A stretch of 64,000 nucleotides of DNA from Microbacterium ginsengiterrae (GCF_014205075.1 NZ_JACHMU010000001.1:62001-126000); one strand, 5' to 3'. Numbered from the stretch's first letter, positions 18,064 through 26,886 are shown. Numbers and translations are program-made. Notes: generated by a model not told the origin, from the letters alone.

Positions 18064-18271
18064 TCACCGCAGATCGAGCCGCATGAGCACCCTCGGGAAC
18101 CCGTCGAGGACGGAATCGGTCTCGGACGCCTGCGTGAATCCGGCCTTCTCGAACAGCGCCTTCGTGCCGACGTACATCATGGTGAGGTCGACCTTCTCGC
18201 CGCGGTTGTCCACCGGGTACGAGTGTCGCGACGTCGTCGAAGACCGTCGCAGGGCGCACCTGGATGCTCAT
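18064..18271 (-). pseudogene. GNAT-family acetyltransferase gene remnant (internal deletion)
   Basis: Only the two ends of an acetyltransferase gene remain. From the ATG at 18271 the frame reads MSIQVRPATVFDDVATLV, a typical N-terminus of an actinobacterial GNAT group. About 55 nt later the sequence jumps into a different frame that reads YPVDNRGEKVDLTMMYVG, then ALFEKAGFTQASETDSVLDG and FPRVLMRLDLR, ending TGA at 18064. That is the matching C-terminus of the same group. The catalytic middle, including the acetyl-CoA loop, is gone, and the two pieces are out of register. Intact relatives are, from memory, near 200 residues, so roughly 0.4 kb is missing. It cannot make a working enzyme. Confidence 0.8.
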
Positions 18272-18313
18272 GCCGAAAGTGTGGCCGACACCCCCGACAT
18301 CCGCCACCACCGC

Positions 18314-19066
18314 TCAGGGGAGGACGATGTTCTGGTCGGTGTTCGAATAGGAGATGGAGTCGGCGGTGCTGCCGATCAGCCCCATCGTCACATCCACCAG
18401 ACCGGGCTCGATCTCGTCGAGCGACGGTGGTGTGTCGGTTCCGAGCGTGAGGGGCTCGCCGCCCATGACGGATGCCGAAACCGATCCGAGGTACACCGAG
18501 ACGCTCCCCTCCAGCGACATCGTGTCGGCGGTGGTGACCAGTCCTGGTTCCTCATGCGGCCGCACCGAGAGGGAGAAACCGGCGATCGTGATCGAATCCG
18601 CACTGATCTTCAGCGCACGCACGTCGCTGCCGTCCACCGTGGGGACGCGCACGATGCTGATGCCGCGGAGTCCGGAGAACGACAGCCCCTGGGAGCGCAT
18701 CGATGCAGGGGTGCCGGTGAAGACCGGCGCGGCATCGTCGACCTGCGCCTCGACGGACTCGGTCTCCGCGGGGTCGACCGGTTGCTCCGATTCGTCGCCG
18801 TCCTGCGCACCGGGCTCGTCCTCCGGCGCAGCCTCTTCGTCGGGCGCGGACCCGTCGTCCGGGTCCGACGTCTCAGGTGCCGGAGACTGGCCGTCGTCCG
18901 GCGCCGGCGTCTGTTCCGGGGTGGGGTCCGGCTTCGGGCACAGGAACGACAGGAAGGAGTCGCAGAACCCGGCTGGACGCGGCGCAGGCGCCGCACCAAC
19001 GACGAGCGGGGCAGCGACGAGCACGGCGGCGATGACCGCGACGGGACGAAGACGACGGAGGGTCAC
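18314..19066 (-). CDS. Secreted protein of unknown function, third gene of DUF6230/DUF6114 operon
   Basis: A 250-residue exported protein. It has a signal peptide (about 1-26, ending near VVGAAPAPR), two cysteines soon after (in FCDSFLSFLCPKP), then a long acidic Pro/Asp/Glu-rich linker (about 45-115). The C-terminal half is a beta-rich domain with repeats of the style ALKISADSITIAGFSL and ADTMSLEGSVSVYLG. These strands resemble those in the DUF6230-like protein encoded two genes upstream, so the pair may be related. The GTG start overlaps the stop of the preceding gene (GTGA), implying translational coupling. I do not recognise a named function. Confidence 0.65.
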   Translation of the reverse strand: MTLRRLRPVAVIAAVLVAAPLVVGAAPAPRPAGFCDSFLSFLCPKPDPTPEQTPAPDDGQSPAPETSDPDDGSAPDEEAAPEDEPGAQDGDESEQPVDPAETESVEAQVDDAAPVFTGTPASMRSQGLSFSGLRGISIVRVPTVDGSDVRALKISADSITIAGFSLSVRPHEEPGLVTTADTMSLEGSVSVYLGSVSASVMGGEPLTLGTDTPPSLDEIEPGLVDVTMGLIGSTADSISYSNTDQNIVLP

Positions 19067-19536
19067 ACGCTCTCCCCTGTAGACGTCTCCCGTCGCGCCC
19101 GTGGCGTCGACGACGCGCGTTCCCTCGCCGCGGCCTTCGCCGCCGGCGTCATCCAGGCCACGACGAGCACTCCTCCGATGCTTGCGAGGATCGTGCCGAA
19201 CAGGAACCCTCCGAGGTTGACGCCGACGAGCGCGTAGAGCCCGACGGCGAGAGACAGCACGCCGTAGAACACGTGGTGCGCGGGCATGGTGATCGCGAGA
19301 ACACCCAGCAGCACGAGCGCGATCGGGATGATCGTCGCCTGCAGCCCCTCGATGCCGAGCTGCACGTGCAGGTGGCCGAGGTCCATCTGACCGGAGAAGA
19401 ACATCTCGACTCCCGACACGGCGACGAGGAGCCCGCCGATGAACGGCCGCTCACGGCGCCACCCTGAGAAACGTCCGCGCGTGCCGCGAGCGGCACGACG
19501 AGCGGCGGGCGCCTGCGCGCTGCGGGTCAGAAGCAC
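19063..19536 (-). CDS. DUF6114-like membrane protein
   Basis: A small integral membrane protein, about 157 residues from the GTG at 19536, which overlaps the previous gene by 10 nt. A basic N-terminus, RRAARGTRGRFSGWRRERP, leads into four hydrophobic helices (about 30-50, 60-82, 88-108, 112-132), and the tail is basic. The layout and the phrase FIGGLLVAVSGVEMFFSG match what I recall of the DUF6114 family, which in Streptomyces sits next to DUF6230 genes. No function has been established to my knowledge. The start is uncertain because no strong ribosome site is visible. Confidence 0.7.
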   Translation of the reverse strand: MLLTRSAQAPAARRAARGTRGRFSGWRRERPFIGGLLVAVSGVEMFFSGQMDLGHLHVQLGIEGLQATIIPIALVLLGVLAITMPAHHVFYGVLSLAVGLYALVGVNLGGFLFGTILASIGGVLVVAWMTPAAKAAARERASSTPRARRETSTGESV

Positions 19537-20123
19537 GGAGTCGATCCGTCTGTGAGCTCGAGTGTCATCCCGGTGAGCGTGAACACCGAGGCCTGCGTAC
19601 TCCATGCGGTCTGCTGCAGGTTGGCGATGGAGACCGTGTCCGCGTCCTGAGCGAAGTCACCGCCGCTGCCCTTGGCCTCCGTCTGCACCGTGGACGCATC
19701 GACGCCGATTCGGATGTTGCCGAACGATGCATCGCCCTGCAGCCCCGTCATCCCGATCTGCAGGTCGGAGGCGCTCGCAGGGTTGCCGCCCCCACCTGCT
19801 TTGATCAGCACACCGACGGTGCCGAGCGGGGTCTCGGTGATCACTGACTGGCAGAGATCGTCGAGGGTCGCGCTCTTGATGTTCGCGATCGCGACGGTGT
19901 GCTCACCGCCCTCGGAGTCGGTCGCGACCCCCGCGTACTGCGAGAATCCCGTGCCCTCGAGCTGACTCGCCGAGATCTGGAACTGGCTGCCCGACACCGC
20001 GAACGAGACGGGCACAGCGCCCTGGGCGACTCCTCCGAGCAGCAGGGCGGCGACGGCACCGACCGGTACCGCGGCGAGCGTGACCCGGCCGGCATGGGTC
20101 TCCGTCAGTGATGGGAACTTCAT
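19527..20123 (-). CDS. DUF6230-like secreted protein
   Basis: A 198-residue exported protein with an N-terminal signal segment (VTLAAVPVGAVAALLLGGVAQG, about 14-35). The following domain is rich in beta strands and repeats a lipid-binding-like pattern (FQISASQLEGTGFSQYAG, VAIANIKSATLDDLCQS, VSIANLQQTAWSTQ). Two cysteines (in DLCQS and the terminal TPCF) may form a disulfide. It matches the DUF6230 family as I remember it; Streptomyces members lie beside DUF6114. The ATG has an excellent ribosome site, GAGGAGG. It is the first gene of a three-gene operon with its promoter and operator immediately upstream. Confidence 0.72.
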   Translation of the reverse strand: MKFPSLTETHAGRVTLAAVPVGAVAALLLGGVAQGAVPVSFAVSGSQFQISASQLEGTGFSQYAGVATDSEGGEHTVAIANIKSATLDDLCQSVITETPLGTVGVLIKAGGGGNPASASDLQIGMTGLQGDASFGNIRIGVDASTVQTEAKGSGGDFAQDADTVSIANLQQTAWSTQASVFTLTGMTLELTDGSTPCF

Positions 20124-20165
20124 CGATCCTCCTCATTCGCCGTCTTCGGCGGCGGCGCGTGTTCG

Positions 20166-20193
20166 AGCATAACTGTCATTGACTCAGAGTCAA
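20166..20193 (-). promoter_or_regulatory. Promoter with palindromic operator for the DUF6230 operon
   Basis: On the minus strand TTGACT (20193-20188) and TATGCT (20171-20166) form -35 and -10 boxes with a 16-nt spacer. A perfect palindrome, TTGACTC-A-GAGTCAA (20179-20193), covers the -35 box. It lies between this operon and the divergent tetR gene, the normal place for a TetR operator, so repression by that TetR protein is likely. Confidence 0.72.
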
Positions 20194-20219
20194 CAGGCGA
20201 GCCGCATGTCACGCATCGC

Positions 20220-20225
20220 TAGGCT
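20220..20225 (+). promoter_or_regulatory. Candidate leaderless -10 box (TAGGCT) for tetR
   Basis: TAGGCT ends 6 nt before the tetR ATG at 20232 with no ribosome site in between. The palindromic operator lies 27 nt upstream, close enough for autoregulation. Confidence 0.5.
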
Positions 20226-20231
20226 GACGTC

Positions 20232-20831
20232 ATGCCAGAGGAACGCCGCAGCCGTCTGACGCCCGACGACCGGCGGACTCAATTGCTCGCTCTCGGGGTG
20301 AACTTCCTCGCCGACCACTCGCTCGACGCGCTCTCGATGGACGAACTCGCCCGTCGCGCCGGGGTGTCCAGAGCCCTGATCTTCCACTACTTCGAGTCGA
20401 AGCAGGGGATGCAACGCGCCGTGGTCACGACCGCCCGCGACAGCCTCCAGCACGCGACCCAGCCCCGCCCCGAGCTCCCACCGCGGGAACGGATCGACGA
20501 CACTCTTCGTCGATTCGCCGGGTTCGTGCGCGAACACCGGGGGACGTTCCTGTCGCTGGTGCGCGGCACGGCCAGCGGCGATCCCACGGTCCGATCCCTC
20601 GTGGACGAATCGCGCGAGTTCAATGCGGAGCAGCTGAGGACCGCGTTCATCGAGCTCGGAGTGCCGGACACGCGCGCCGTCCGTCTCGCCCTGCGCGCGT
20701 GGGTGTCCTTCGCCGAGGAGGTCTTCGTGAGCCTGGCCGTCGATGACCTCGCCGATGACACCGCACTGGTCGACTTCCTCGTGCGGGCGCTCGACGGAGC
20801 GGTGGCGGCCGCGACGGAGAGCCCGATCTGA
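20232..20831 (+). CDS. TetR/AcrR-family transcriptional regulator
   Basis: A 199-residue TetR-type repressor. The helix-turn-helix lies at about 34-60 (ALSMDELARRAGVSRALIFHYF), with the family's typical YF before the ligand domain. The remaining helices (about 75-195) form the dimer and ligand-binding core, and no ligand can be read from the sequence. It is divergent from the DUF6230/DUF6114 operon, and a perfect 15-bp palindrome lies in the 108-bp gap, so local control of that operon is the simplest reading. Its stop is 7 nt from the convergent rluD stop. Confidence 0.9.
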   Translation: MPEERRSRLTPDDRRTQLLALGVNFLADHSLDALSMDELARRAGVSRALIFHYFESKQGMQRAVVTTARDSLQHATQPRPELPPRERIDDTLRRFAGFVREHRGTFLSLVRGTASGDPTVRSLVDESREFNAEQLRTAFIELGVPDTRAVRLALRAWVSFAEEVFVSLAVDDLADDTALVDFLVRALDGAVAAATESPI

Positions 20832-20838
20832 CGCCCTG

Positions 20839-21759
20839 TCAGTCCCCTCGGAGGATCTCCAGCGCGTGGACGAAGTCCGCCGGGTACGGAGACTCGAACT
20901 GCACCCACTGCCCTGTGCCGGGGTGGGTGAAGGCGAGCTTATGCGCGTGCAGCCACTGCCGCGTGAGCCCGAGCCGTGCGGACATCGTCGGATCTGCCCC
21001 GTAGAGCGGGTCGCCGACGCACGGATGACGATGCGCGGCCATGTGCACGCGGATCTGGTGGGTGCGACCGGTCTCGAGATGGATCTCGAGGAGCGACGCG
21101 CCGGGGAAGGCCTCGAGGGTCTCGTAGTGGGTCACCGACGGCTTGCCGTCCGGTACGACGGCGAACTTCCAGGAGTGGTTCGGATGCCGTCCGATGGGCG
21201 CGTCGATCGTGCCGACCAACGGATCGGGATGCCCCTGCACGACGGCGTGGTAGATCTTCTCGACCGTGCGCTCCTTGAAGGCGCGTTTGAGCGCGGTGTA
21301 CGCCGACTCGGTCTTCGCGACCACCATCAGCCCGCTGGTTCCCACGTCCAGCCGGTGCACGATCCCCGCGCGTTCGGCGGCACCACTCGTCGCGACGCGG
21401 AAACCCGCGCCGGCGAGTGCCCCCAGCACGGTGGGGCCGTCCCAGCCCACCGACGGGTGAGCGGCGACGCCGGTCGGCTTGTCGATCACGACGATGTCGT
21501 CGTCGTCGTAGACGATCCCCAGCTCAGGGACCTCCACCGGCACGATCGTCGGCTCCTGCCTCGGACGCCACTCGACCTCGAGCCATCCCCCGCCGTGCAG
21601 ACGGTCGGACTTCGTCAGTGTGACACCGTCCAGCCGGACGCCGCCTTCTGCGATGACCTCAGCGGCGAACGTGCGGGAGAAGCCGAGCATCTTCGCCAGC
21701 GCGGCGTCGACTCGTGCTCCCTCGAGCCCATCAGGCACGGGAAGAGATCGCGACTCCAC
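20839..21759 (-). CDS. rluD: RluA-family pseudouridine synthase
   Basis: Converts specific uridines of 23S rRNA to pseudouridine. The 306-residue protein has an N-terminal S4 RNA-binding domain (about 15-65) and the RluA catalytic domain with HRLDVGTSG, in which D138 is the catalytic aspartate. The KPTGVAAHP motif (94-102) and [10 protein letters not shown] near residue 230 are also typical. It follows lspA by 2 nt; the lspA-rluD pair is conserved in many bacteria, which supports the RluD label. The exact target uridines are not provable here. Confidence 0.93.
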   Translation of the reverse strand: MESRSLPVPDGLEGARVDAALAKMLGFSRTFAAEVIAEGGVRLDGVTLTKSDRLHGGGWLEVEWRPRQEPTIVPVEVPELGIVYDDDDIVVIDKPTGVAAHPSVGWDGPTVLGALAGAGFRVATSGAAERAGIVHRLDVGTSGLMVVAKTESAYTALKRAFKERTVEKIYHAVVQGHPDPLVGTIDAPIGRHPNHSWKFAVVPDGKPSVTHYETLEAFPGASLLEIHLETGRTHQIRVHMAAHRHPCVGDPLYGADPTMSARLGLTRQWLHAHKLAFTHPGTGQWVQFESPYPADFVHALEILRGD

Positions 21760-21761
21760 TC

Positions 21762-22331
21762 TCAGGCGTCCTTCTCGACGATCTCGGGCTCGGCGACGGA
21801 TTCGGGCGCTTCCTGGTGATCCTTCTCACGCGTGCCGTCGAATCGGATGCCGAGGACGACGAGGATCGCGACGGTGATCATCCCGCACACGATGAAGATG
21901 TCGGCGACGTTGAAGATCGCCGGCATCATCCACGGCATCGAGATCATGTCGACGACATGGCCGACGGCGAACCCCGGTTCCCGGAAGAGCCGGTCCGTCA
22001 GGTTGCCCAGCACGCCGCCGAGGAGGCACCCGAGCACGACGGCCCAGAGTCGCGACCGGACGTCGAACGCCTTCCAGACGATGATCGCGGCCACGACGGT
22101 CAGAGCGATCGTGAAGATCCAGGTCACCTCGCTGCCGAGCGAGAAGGCCGCACCCGAATTGCGGATGTAGTACAGCTGCAGGAAGTCGCCGAGAACGGGG
22201 ACGACCTCGTGGAGCGGGAGATGCTCGATCGTGAGGTACTTCACGAACTGATCGGCGGCCAGCACCAGCATCGCGAGAACCGCGACGGTGATGCCGGCCG
22301 CCGACCGACGAAATGGGCGACGAGCCGTCAA
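21762..22331 (-). CDS. lspA: Lipoprotein signal peptidase II
   Basis: An inner-membrane aspartyl protease that cleaves signal peptides of lipidated prolipoproteins, such as CtaC in this window. The 189-residue protein has four helices and both catalytic aspartates: D113 in GNLTDRLF and D144 in FNVADIFI. The conserved VKYLTIEHL and [10 protein letters not shown] segments are present. The C-terminal tail (about 165-189) is acidic and variable. The start is a TTG at 22331, only 9 nt beyond the divIVA stop, with a weak AAGG ribosome site, so a few residues of uncertainty remain. Confidence 0.94.
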   Translation of the reverse strand: MTARRPFRRSAAGITVAVLAMLVLAADQFVKYLTIEHLPLHEVVPVLGDFLQLYYIRNSGAAFSLGSEVTWIFTIALTVVAAIIVWKAFDVRSRLWAVVLGCLLGGVLGNLTDRLFREPGFAVGHVVDMISMPWMMPAIFNVADIFIVCGMITVAILVVLGIRFDGTREKDHQEAPESVAEPEIVEKDA

Positions 22332-22340
22332 AGAGATGCC

Positions 22341-22955
22341 TTACAGCCCGATCGCGGAGACCGGCGTCGAGTCAGTCGATGCCGACTTCTCGTCGAGCTC
22401 GCGGAGCTGGCCCTCGATGTAGCCGCGCAGCTGCGTGCGGTAGTCGCGCTCGAAGTTGCGCAGCTCGGTGATGCGCGCTTCCAGCGTGTTGCGCTCGCGC
22501 TCGAGGCGAGCGGACTCCTCGCGCTGCTTGGCCTGGGACTCGGTGCGGATGCGCTCGACCTCGGCCTCGGCGTCGGCGATGAGCTGGTTCTTCTTCGCCT
22601 CACCCTCGGCGACGTGCTCGTCGTGCAGACGCTGCGCGAGCTCGATGATCCCGGCGGTCGCCGTGGTGGATCCGGAGGCCTCAGCAGCAGGAGCGGCCGG
22701 CGCAGGCGCGGCGGCGACAGGAACCGGCACCTCGTCGACGACGGCGGGCTCTTCGGCGGTGTCCGTCGACGCGGGCTTCTCACCGGACTCGTACGCAGCC
22801 AGCTTGGCCTTCAGCTCGGCGTTCTCCTCGAGCGCCTTTCGCCACTCCACGACGATCTCGTCGAGGAAGTCATCGACCTCGTCCGGGTCGAAGCCGTCCT
22901 TGAAACGGACGTGCTGAAACTGCTTGGTGACGACGTCATCCGGGGTCAGTGCCAT
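22341..22955 (-). CDS. divIVA: Cell-pole / septum scaffold protein DivIVA (Wag31)
   Basis: DivIVA assembles at negatively curved membrane at poles and septa and, in actinobacteria, directs polar wall growth. The 204-residue protein begins with the conserved membrane-binding domain MALTPDDVVTKQFQHVRF and DEVDDFLDEIV (1-60). A Pro/Ala linker (about 60-115) and a long coiled coil follow (about 118-185, ERIRTESQAKQREESARLER). The ribosome site GAGGAG is good. It lies downstream of sepF-yggT, the classical dcw-distal order. Confidence 0.95.
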   Translation of the reverse strand: MALTPDDVVTKQFQHVRFKDGFDPDEVDDFLDEIVVEWRKALEENAELKAKLAAYESGEKPASTDTAEEPAVVDEVPVPVAAAPAPAAPAAEASGSTTATAGIIELAQRLHDEHVAEGEAKKNQLIADAEAEVERIRTESQAKQREESARLERERNTLEARITELRNFERDYRTQLRGYIEGQLRELDEKSASTDSTPVSAIGL

Positions 22956-23061
22956 TGTCTCGGCTCCTCTTTCGATGAGTTGTGCTGCCAGTGTCTGACA
23001 CGTGGCGGGTAATGATTCGGCGCGTACCCGGGGCGCACGCCTCGTGCAAGCATAGCCCCGA

Positions 23062-23361
23062 TCAGATGAACCCTCGCACGATGGACATGAGGATCAGTAC
23101 TGCGAGCATCGTGAACGTGAAACCGAAATCCAACGACAGCGTGCCCAGGCGCAGAGGAGGAATGAAGCGTCGGAACAGGCGGATCGGCGGGTCGGTGACC
23201 GTGTAGACGACCTCCGCGGCGATCAGACCGGCGCCCTTCGGACGCCACTCACGATTGAACAGCGGGATGTAATCGAGGATCAGTCGCGCGAACAGCACGA
23301 AGATGTAGATCAGCAGGACCAGATGGACGATCGATGCGATCCAGGAGACCACTGCACCCAC
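23062..23361 (-). CDS. YggT family membrane protein
   Basis: A 99-residue protein with two hydrophobic helices (about 7-32 and 72-97) separated by a loop containing DPPIRLFRRFIPPLRLG, the YggT family signature. Its function is unresolved; homologues next to sepF have been linked to cell division and ion stress. The GTG start lies 3 nt after the sepF stop, so the two are co-translated. About 106 bp then separate it from divIVA. Confidence 0.92.
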   Translation of the reverse strand: MGAVVSWIASIVHLVLLIYIFVLFARLILDYIPLFNREWRPKGAGLIAAEVVYTVTDPPIRLFRRFIPPLRLGTLSLDFGFTFTMLAVLILMSIVRGFI

Positions 23362-23364
23362 GGG

Positions 23365-23847
23365 TCAGGACTGATCGAAGCCCGCGGACTCCGGGTCCGC
23401 GTGCGCGATGCCGCCGTGTCCGGACACCGCGATGTTCTCGGGCGAGAGCAGGAAGACCTTGCTCGTGACACGCTCGATACGGCCGTACAGACCCAGGGAC
23501 AGGCCGCTGGCGAAGTCGATGAGACGACGGGCGTCCGCGTCCGACATCTGCGAGAGGTTGATGATGACCGGCACACCCTCGCGGAAGCTCTCCGCGATCA
23601 GCTGTGCGTCGCGGTACTGCTTCGGGTGGACGGTGAGGATCTCGTTGACCGAACCCGCTGACGGCTGCCGGACGGCGACGGGGCGACGCAGCGGAGTCAC
23701 CGGCGCGGGTGCAGCCTCCTCCTGATCGCGCTCGCGATCGCGCTCGCGCTGGGCCCGTGCGGGCGCCGGGGCGACCTGCTCTTCGTAGCCCTCTTCTTCG
23801 TCAGCGAGACCCAGATACACCATGGTCTTCTTCAGCGGGTTTCCCAT
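23365..23847 (-). CDS. sepF: Cell division protein SepF
   Basis: SepF tethers FtsZ filaments to the membrane and is essential in actinobacteria that lack FtsA. From the ATG at 23847 the 160-residue product starts [18 protein letters not shown], the membrane-binding amphipathic helix. A charged linker (about 20-70) and the globular SepF core follow (about 75-150, with [21 protein letters not shown] and the glycine-rich [10 protein letters not shown] dimer turn). An ATG seven codons upstream is possible, but GGAGGA is placed correctly only for 23847. It is encoded between yggS and yggT. Confidence 0.95.
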   Translation of the reverse strand: MGNPLKKTMVYLGLADEEEGYEEQVAPAPARAQRERDRERDQEEAAPAPVTPLRRPVAVRQPSAGSVNEILTVHPKQYRDAQLIAESFREGVPVIINLSQMSDADARRLIDFASGLSLGLYGRIERVTSKVFLLSPENIAVSGHGGIAHADPESAGFDQS

Positions 23848-23887
23848 CGTGTCCTCCGTGTTCGACATGGGCTGGTCTGTTTCGAGG

Positions 23888-24568
23888 TTAACCCCGGTCA
23901 GGGCGGGGTCCCGTGATTGCGGAGCCGATCCGCAGGTGTGTCGCGCCTGCGGCGATGGCGTCGGCGAAGTCGCCGGTCATCCCGGCCGACATCCAGGTCG
24001 CTCCCGGCTCGAGGGCTCGGATCTCTGCGCCGATGCGGTGGAGACGCTCGAAGGCCGGACGGGGCTCCTCACCGAGAGGTGCGACCCCCATGATCCCCCG
24101 CAGCCGAAGGGACGGCAGCCCGAGGATGTGCTCGACGAGGTGGGACACCTCTGAAGGCTCAGCACCACCGCGCCCCTGGTCGTCCGTGAGGTTCACCTGC
24201 ACGAGGACGTCCAGCCGAGCGTCCGGTTCCGCCACCCGATGCAGCGCATCCGCCAGCTTGATGCGATCGACCGAGTGCACGGCGTCCGCGTCACGACGGA
24301 TCGCTCCGGCCTTCTTCGTCTGGGCCTGGCCGATGAAGTGCCAGCGAAGCCCGTCCAGGGAGATCTCGGCGCGCTTCGCCGTGAGCTCCTGCTGCCGGTT
24401 CTCGCCGACATCACGCACTCCGAGTGCGTAGAGGTCCCGCACCAGCGACGCCGGGTGGAACTTCGTCACGACGATGCGCGTGATCTCATCGACGTTCCGG
24501 CCGACTGCTCGCGCGGCGTCCGCGATCTCTTCGTCGATCGCGGACAGCCGCGCCGCAAGGTCTGCCAA
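23888..24568 (-). CDS. YggS-family pyridoxal phosphate homeostasis protein
   Basis: A 226-residue PLP-binding protein of the YggS/PLPBP family, which buffers cellular pyridoxal phosphate and has no known catalytic reaction. The PLP lysine is K36 in VVTKFHP. Other family marks are [11 protein letters not shown] and [11 protein letters not shown], plus the C-terminal phosphate site [25 protein letters not shown]. The start is a TTG 8 nt after the ftsZ stop. Its place between ftsZ and sepF is typical of Gram-positive bacteria. Confidence 0.94.
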   Translation of the reverse strand: MADLAARLSAIDEEIADAARAVGRNVDEITRIVVTKFHPASLVRDLYALGVRDVGENRQQELTAKRAEISLDGLRWHFIGQAQTKKAGAIRRDADAVHSVDRIKLADALHRVAEPDARLDVLVQVNLTDDQGRGGAEPSEVSHLVEHILGLPSLRLRGIMGVAPLGEEPRPAFERLHRIGAEIRALEPGATWMSAGMTGDFADAIAAGATHLRIGSAITGPRPDRG

Positions 24569-24576
24569 GGCGGCCT

Positions 24577-25731
24577 CTACTTCAGGAACTCGGGGATGTC
24601 GATGTCGTCATCCGCGAATGCCGGCTCGAGGCTCGTGGTGGGGATCCGCGTCGACGCCGGCGGCGTCGAGGGCTGCTCGGCCTGCTTCGGCGCCTCCGGC
24701 TGCTCGTCATCCGACAGCGTGACCTCGGGCAGCGAGGCAGGCTCGGGACGGGAGACGACCATCGGGTCCAGTCGCAGCGAGGGCTCTCCGCCGTCAAAGC
24801 CTGCGGCGATGACGGTCACGCGCACCTCGTCGCCGAGCGTGTCGTCGATGACCGTTCCGAAGATGATGTTCGCCTCAGGGTGCGCCGCCTCCTTGACGAG
24901 GTCCGCCGCGTCGTGGATCTCGAAGATGCCGAGGTTCGAACCACCCTGGATCGACAGCAGCACGCCGTGCGCACCCTCGATCGACGCCTCCAGCAGCGGC
25001 GACTCGACGGCGAGCTCAGCCGCCTTGATGGCTCGATCCGCACCACGCGCGGATCCGATGCCCATGAGCGCGGAGCCCGCGCCCTGCATGACCGACTTCA
25101 CATCGGCGAAGTCGAGGTTGATGAGACCGGGCGTCGTGATGAGGTCCGTGATGCCCTGCACACCGGCGAGCAGCACCTGGTCCGCGGTGGCGAACGCCTC
25201 GATCATCGAGATGCCGCGGTCGCTGATCTCGAGCAGGCGGTCATTGGGGACGACGATGAGGGTGTCGACCTCTTCCTTCAGCTTCGCGACGCCGGCCTCT
25301 GCCTGGCTCTGGCGACGGCGACCCTCGAACGAGAACGGCTTGGTCACGACACCGATGGTGAGAGCACCGATCGACTTCGCGATCCGCGCGACGACGGGAG
25401 CGCCTCCGGTACCGGTTCCGCCGCCCTCACCCGCGGTGACGAAGACCATGTCCGCACCGGTCAGTGCCTGCTCGATCTCCTCGGCGTGGTCCTCCGCCGC
25501 ACGGCGACCGACCTCGGGGTCGGCCCCGGCGCCGAGTCCCCTGGTGAGCTCGCGTCCGACGTCGAGCTTCACGTCGGCGTCGCTCATGAGCAGCGCCTGA
25601 GCGTCTGTGTTGACGGCGATGAACTCGACGCCTCGCAGGCCGAGCTCGATCATGCGGTTGACGGCGTTGACGCCGCCACCGCCGACGCCGACGACCTTGA
25701 TCACGGCGAGGTAGTTCTGGTTCTGGCTCAT
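24577..25731 (-). CDS. ftsZ: Cell division protein FtsZ
   Basis: The tubulin-like GTPase that forms the Z-ring. The 384-residue protein has the nucleotide-binding [13 protein letters not shown] segment (15-27) and the tubulin signature [10 protein letters not shown] (101-110). The polymerisation domain reaches to about 315, followed by a variable linker and the conserved C-terminal peptide [10 protein letters not shown] that binds SepF and other partners. The ribosome site is GGAGG. It ends the dcw cluster but is separated from ftsQ by 240 bp, leaving room for its own promoter and a dyad that may be an operator. Confidence 0.98.
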   Translation of the reverse strand: MSQNQNYLAVIKVVGVGGGGVNAVNRMIELGLRGVEFIAVNTDAQALLMSDADVKLDVGRELTRGLGAGADPEVGRRAAEDHAEEIEQALTGADMVFVTAGEGGGTGTGGAPVVARIAKSIGALTIGVVTKPFSFEGRRRQSQAEAGVAKLKEEVDTLIVVPNDRLLEISDRGISMIEAFATADQVLLAGVQGITDLITTPGLINLDFADVKSVMQGAGSALMGIGSARGADRAIKAAELAVESPLLEASIEGAHGVLLSIQGGSNLGIFEIHDAADLVKEAAHPEANIIFGTVIDDTLGDEVRVTVIAAGFDGGEPSLRLDPMVVSRPEPASLPEVTLSDDEQPEAPKQAEQPSTPPASTRIPTTSLEPAFADDDIDIPEFLK

Positions 25732-25770
25732 GGCCGGCCTCCGATATGTCGAGCCTGGAAAGAATGTGAA

Positions 25771-25797
25771 CCTTAAACCTCAAGTAGAGGTGTAAAG
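25771..25797. promoter_or_regulatory. Imperfect dyad in the ftsZ upstream region
   Basis: Arms CCTTAAACCTC and GAGGTGTAAAG pair at 9 of 11 positions around the 5-nt centre AAGTA, 40 nt upstream of the ftsZ ATG. It is AT-richer than its surroundings. It could be a regulator site (an FtsR-type MerR protein is encoded at 55450-56142) or a leader hairpin. The identity is inference only. Confidence 0.4.
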
Positions 25798-25971
25798 TAT
25801 TTCCCGGTATTGCGTTCTCTTGATCGAAGGTATGCGCCGTTTCGCCCTGCGCAGGCAGCGACACGGGCGTGTCGAACGTTTCGCGCGAAAACAATCTCTT
25901 CCGGCGCCCGCCGTCGATCCGAAAGGGCGGATGCGTCCCGGATCGCAGGGCCCGACTCATGACGGGGACGC

Positions 25972-26883
25972 TCAGCCCGCGACGACCACCTCGGGCGAGG
26001 AGACATCGATCGTCCGGGCGCCGGGGTTGGCCGTCATCGTGGCGGTCAGGGTGCCGGCCTTCTCGACGGACCTGTCCGCACTCCCCCAGACGACAGTCAG
26101 ACCGGAGCCCAGTGAGAGCGTGACGTCGTCCAGCGTGCTGGCCGTCACCTCGACGAGATCCCCTCGGACGTCGGCGGGCAGGGAACGCACGACGAGTCCC
26201 ACGGATCCGAAGGTGTCGGAGCCGACGCCGTCGTCGACACGCAGCACCGGCTGGCCGTCAGGACGCTCCGGCGTCGTCGCCAGCGCGACACCCGCGGCAT
26301 CCACGAGGGTGTACCCGGCATCGGATTCGATCACGCCGACCGGCGTCCGCTCGACGATGCGCAGCGTCAGGTCGTGCGGCGGCTTCGCCTCCAGGGCGTA
26401 CGTCTCGATGAGCGGGAAGGCCATCAATGCCGCCTTCACCTCGCTGTCGTCGACGAGGGCGAGGGGACGACCGACCTGGTCCGAGAGCGCCGATTCGACG
26501 GCGGCGGCGTCGACCGCTGATGCGCCGACGACGGTGATCTTCTCGACCGCGAACAGGGGGCTGTATGCCGCGAGAACGCTCCCCCCGATCGTGAGCAGGA
26601 CCGCACCGAGCACACCCAGCCAGATGAGACGACGCCGACGAGATCGCTGGGTGAAGCGACGGATCTCCGCCCGCAGCCGCCTGCGCCGCGCCCGCGCGGC
26701 ACGCCAGACATCACGAGCGGTGAGGTCCTCCGAGCCGAGGCTCTCGGCCACCGCGTCCTCGTCCCCGGACGGATCGACCGGCAGATCGATCGGCGACGCG
26801 GGCACGCCGATCTCCCGACGCGGCCGCGACGGGATGGACGGCGCCTCCTCCGGCGGACTGGGGAGCGGTGGGGGGCGGCGCAC
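25972..26883 (-). CDS. ftsQ: Cell division protein FtsQ
   Basis: FtsQ is a bitopic divisome protein bridging early and late division proteins. The 303-residue product has a long Pro-rich and then strongly basic cytoplasmic N-terminus (to about 86), one transmembrane helix (about 87-106), and a POTRA domain (about 110-182, FAVEKITVVGASAVDAAAVE). A beta domain completes it. The GTG start is 3 nt after the murC stop. Sequence identity in this family is low, so the call rests on architecture, the POTRA motif and position between murC and ftsZ. Confidence 0.92.
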   Translation of the reverse strand: MRRPPPLPSPPEEAPSIPSRPRREIGVPASPIDLPVDPSGDEDAVAESLGSEDLTARDVWRAARARRRRLRAEIRRFTQRSRRRRLIWLGVLGAVLLTIGGSVLAAYSPLFAVEKITVVGASAVDAAAVESALSDQVGRPLALVDDSEVKAALMAFPLIETYALEAKPPHDLTLRIVERTPVGVIESDAGYTLVDAAGVALATTPERPDGQPVLRVDDGVGSDTFGSVGLVVRSLPADVRGDLVEVTASTLDDVTLSLGSGLTVVWGSADRSVEKAGTLTATMTANPGARTIDVSSPEVVVAG

Positions 26884-26886
26884 GAA

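Noticed and set aside
14395..18450. A 1351-codon open frame antisense to dnaE
   Set aside because: Same shadow composition (Val/Arg/Asp/Leu-rich) and no domain; dnaE is certain on the other strand.
22982..23050. Short GCACG-CCT-CGTGC hairpin between yggT and divIVA
   Set aside because: Only 5 bp of stem and no T-tract, so it is not a credible terminator.
23848..23868. ATG at 23868 as the sepF start
   Set aside because: The GGAGGA ribosome site is placed correctly only for the ATG at 23847, which also begins the conserved amphipathic helix.
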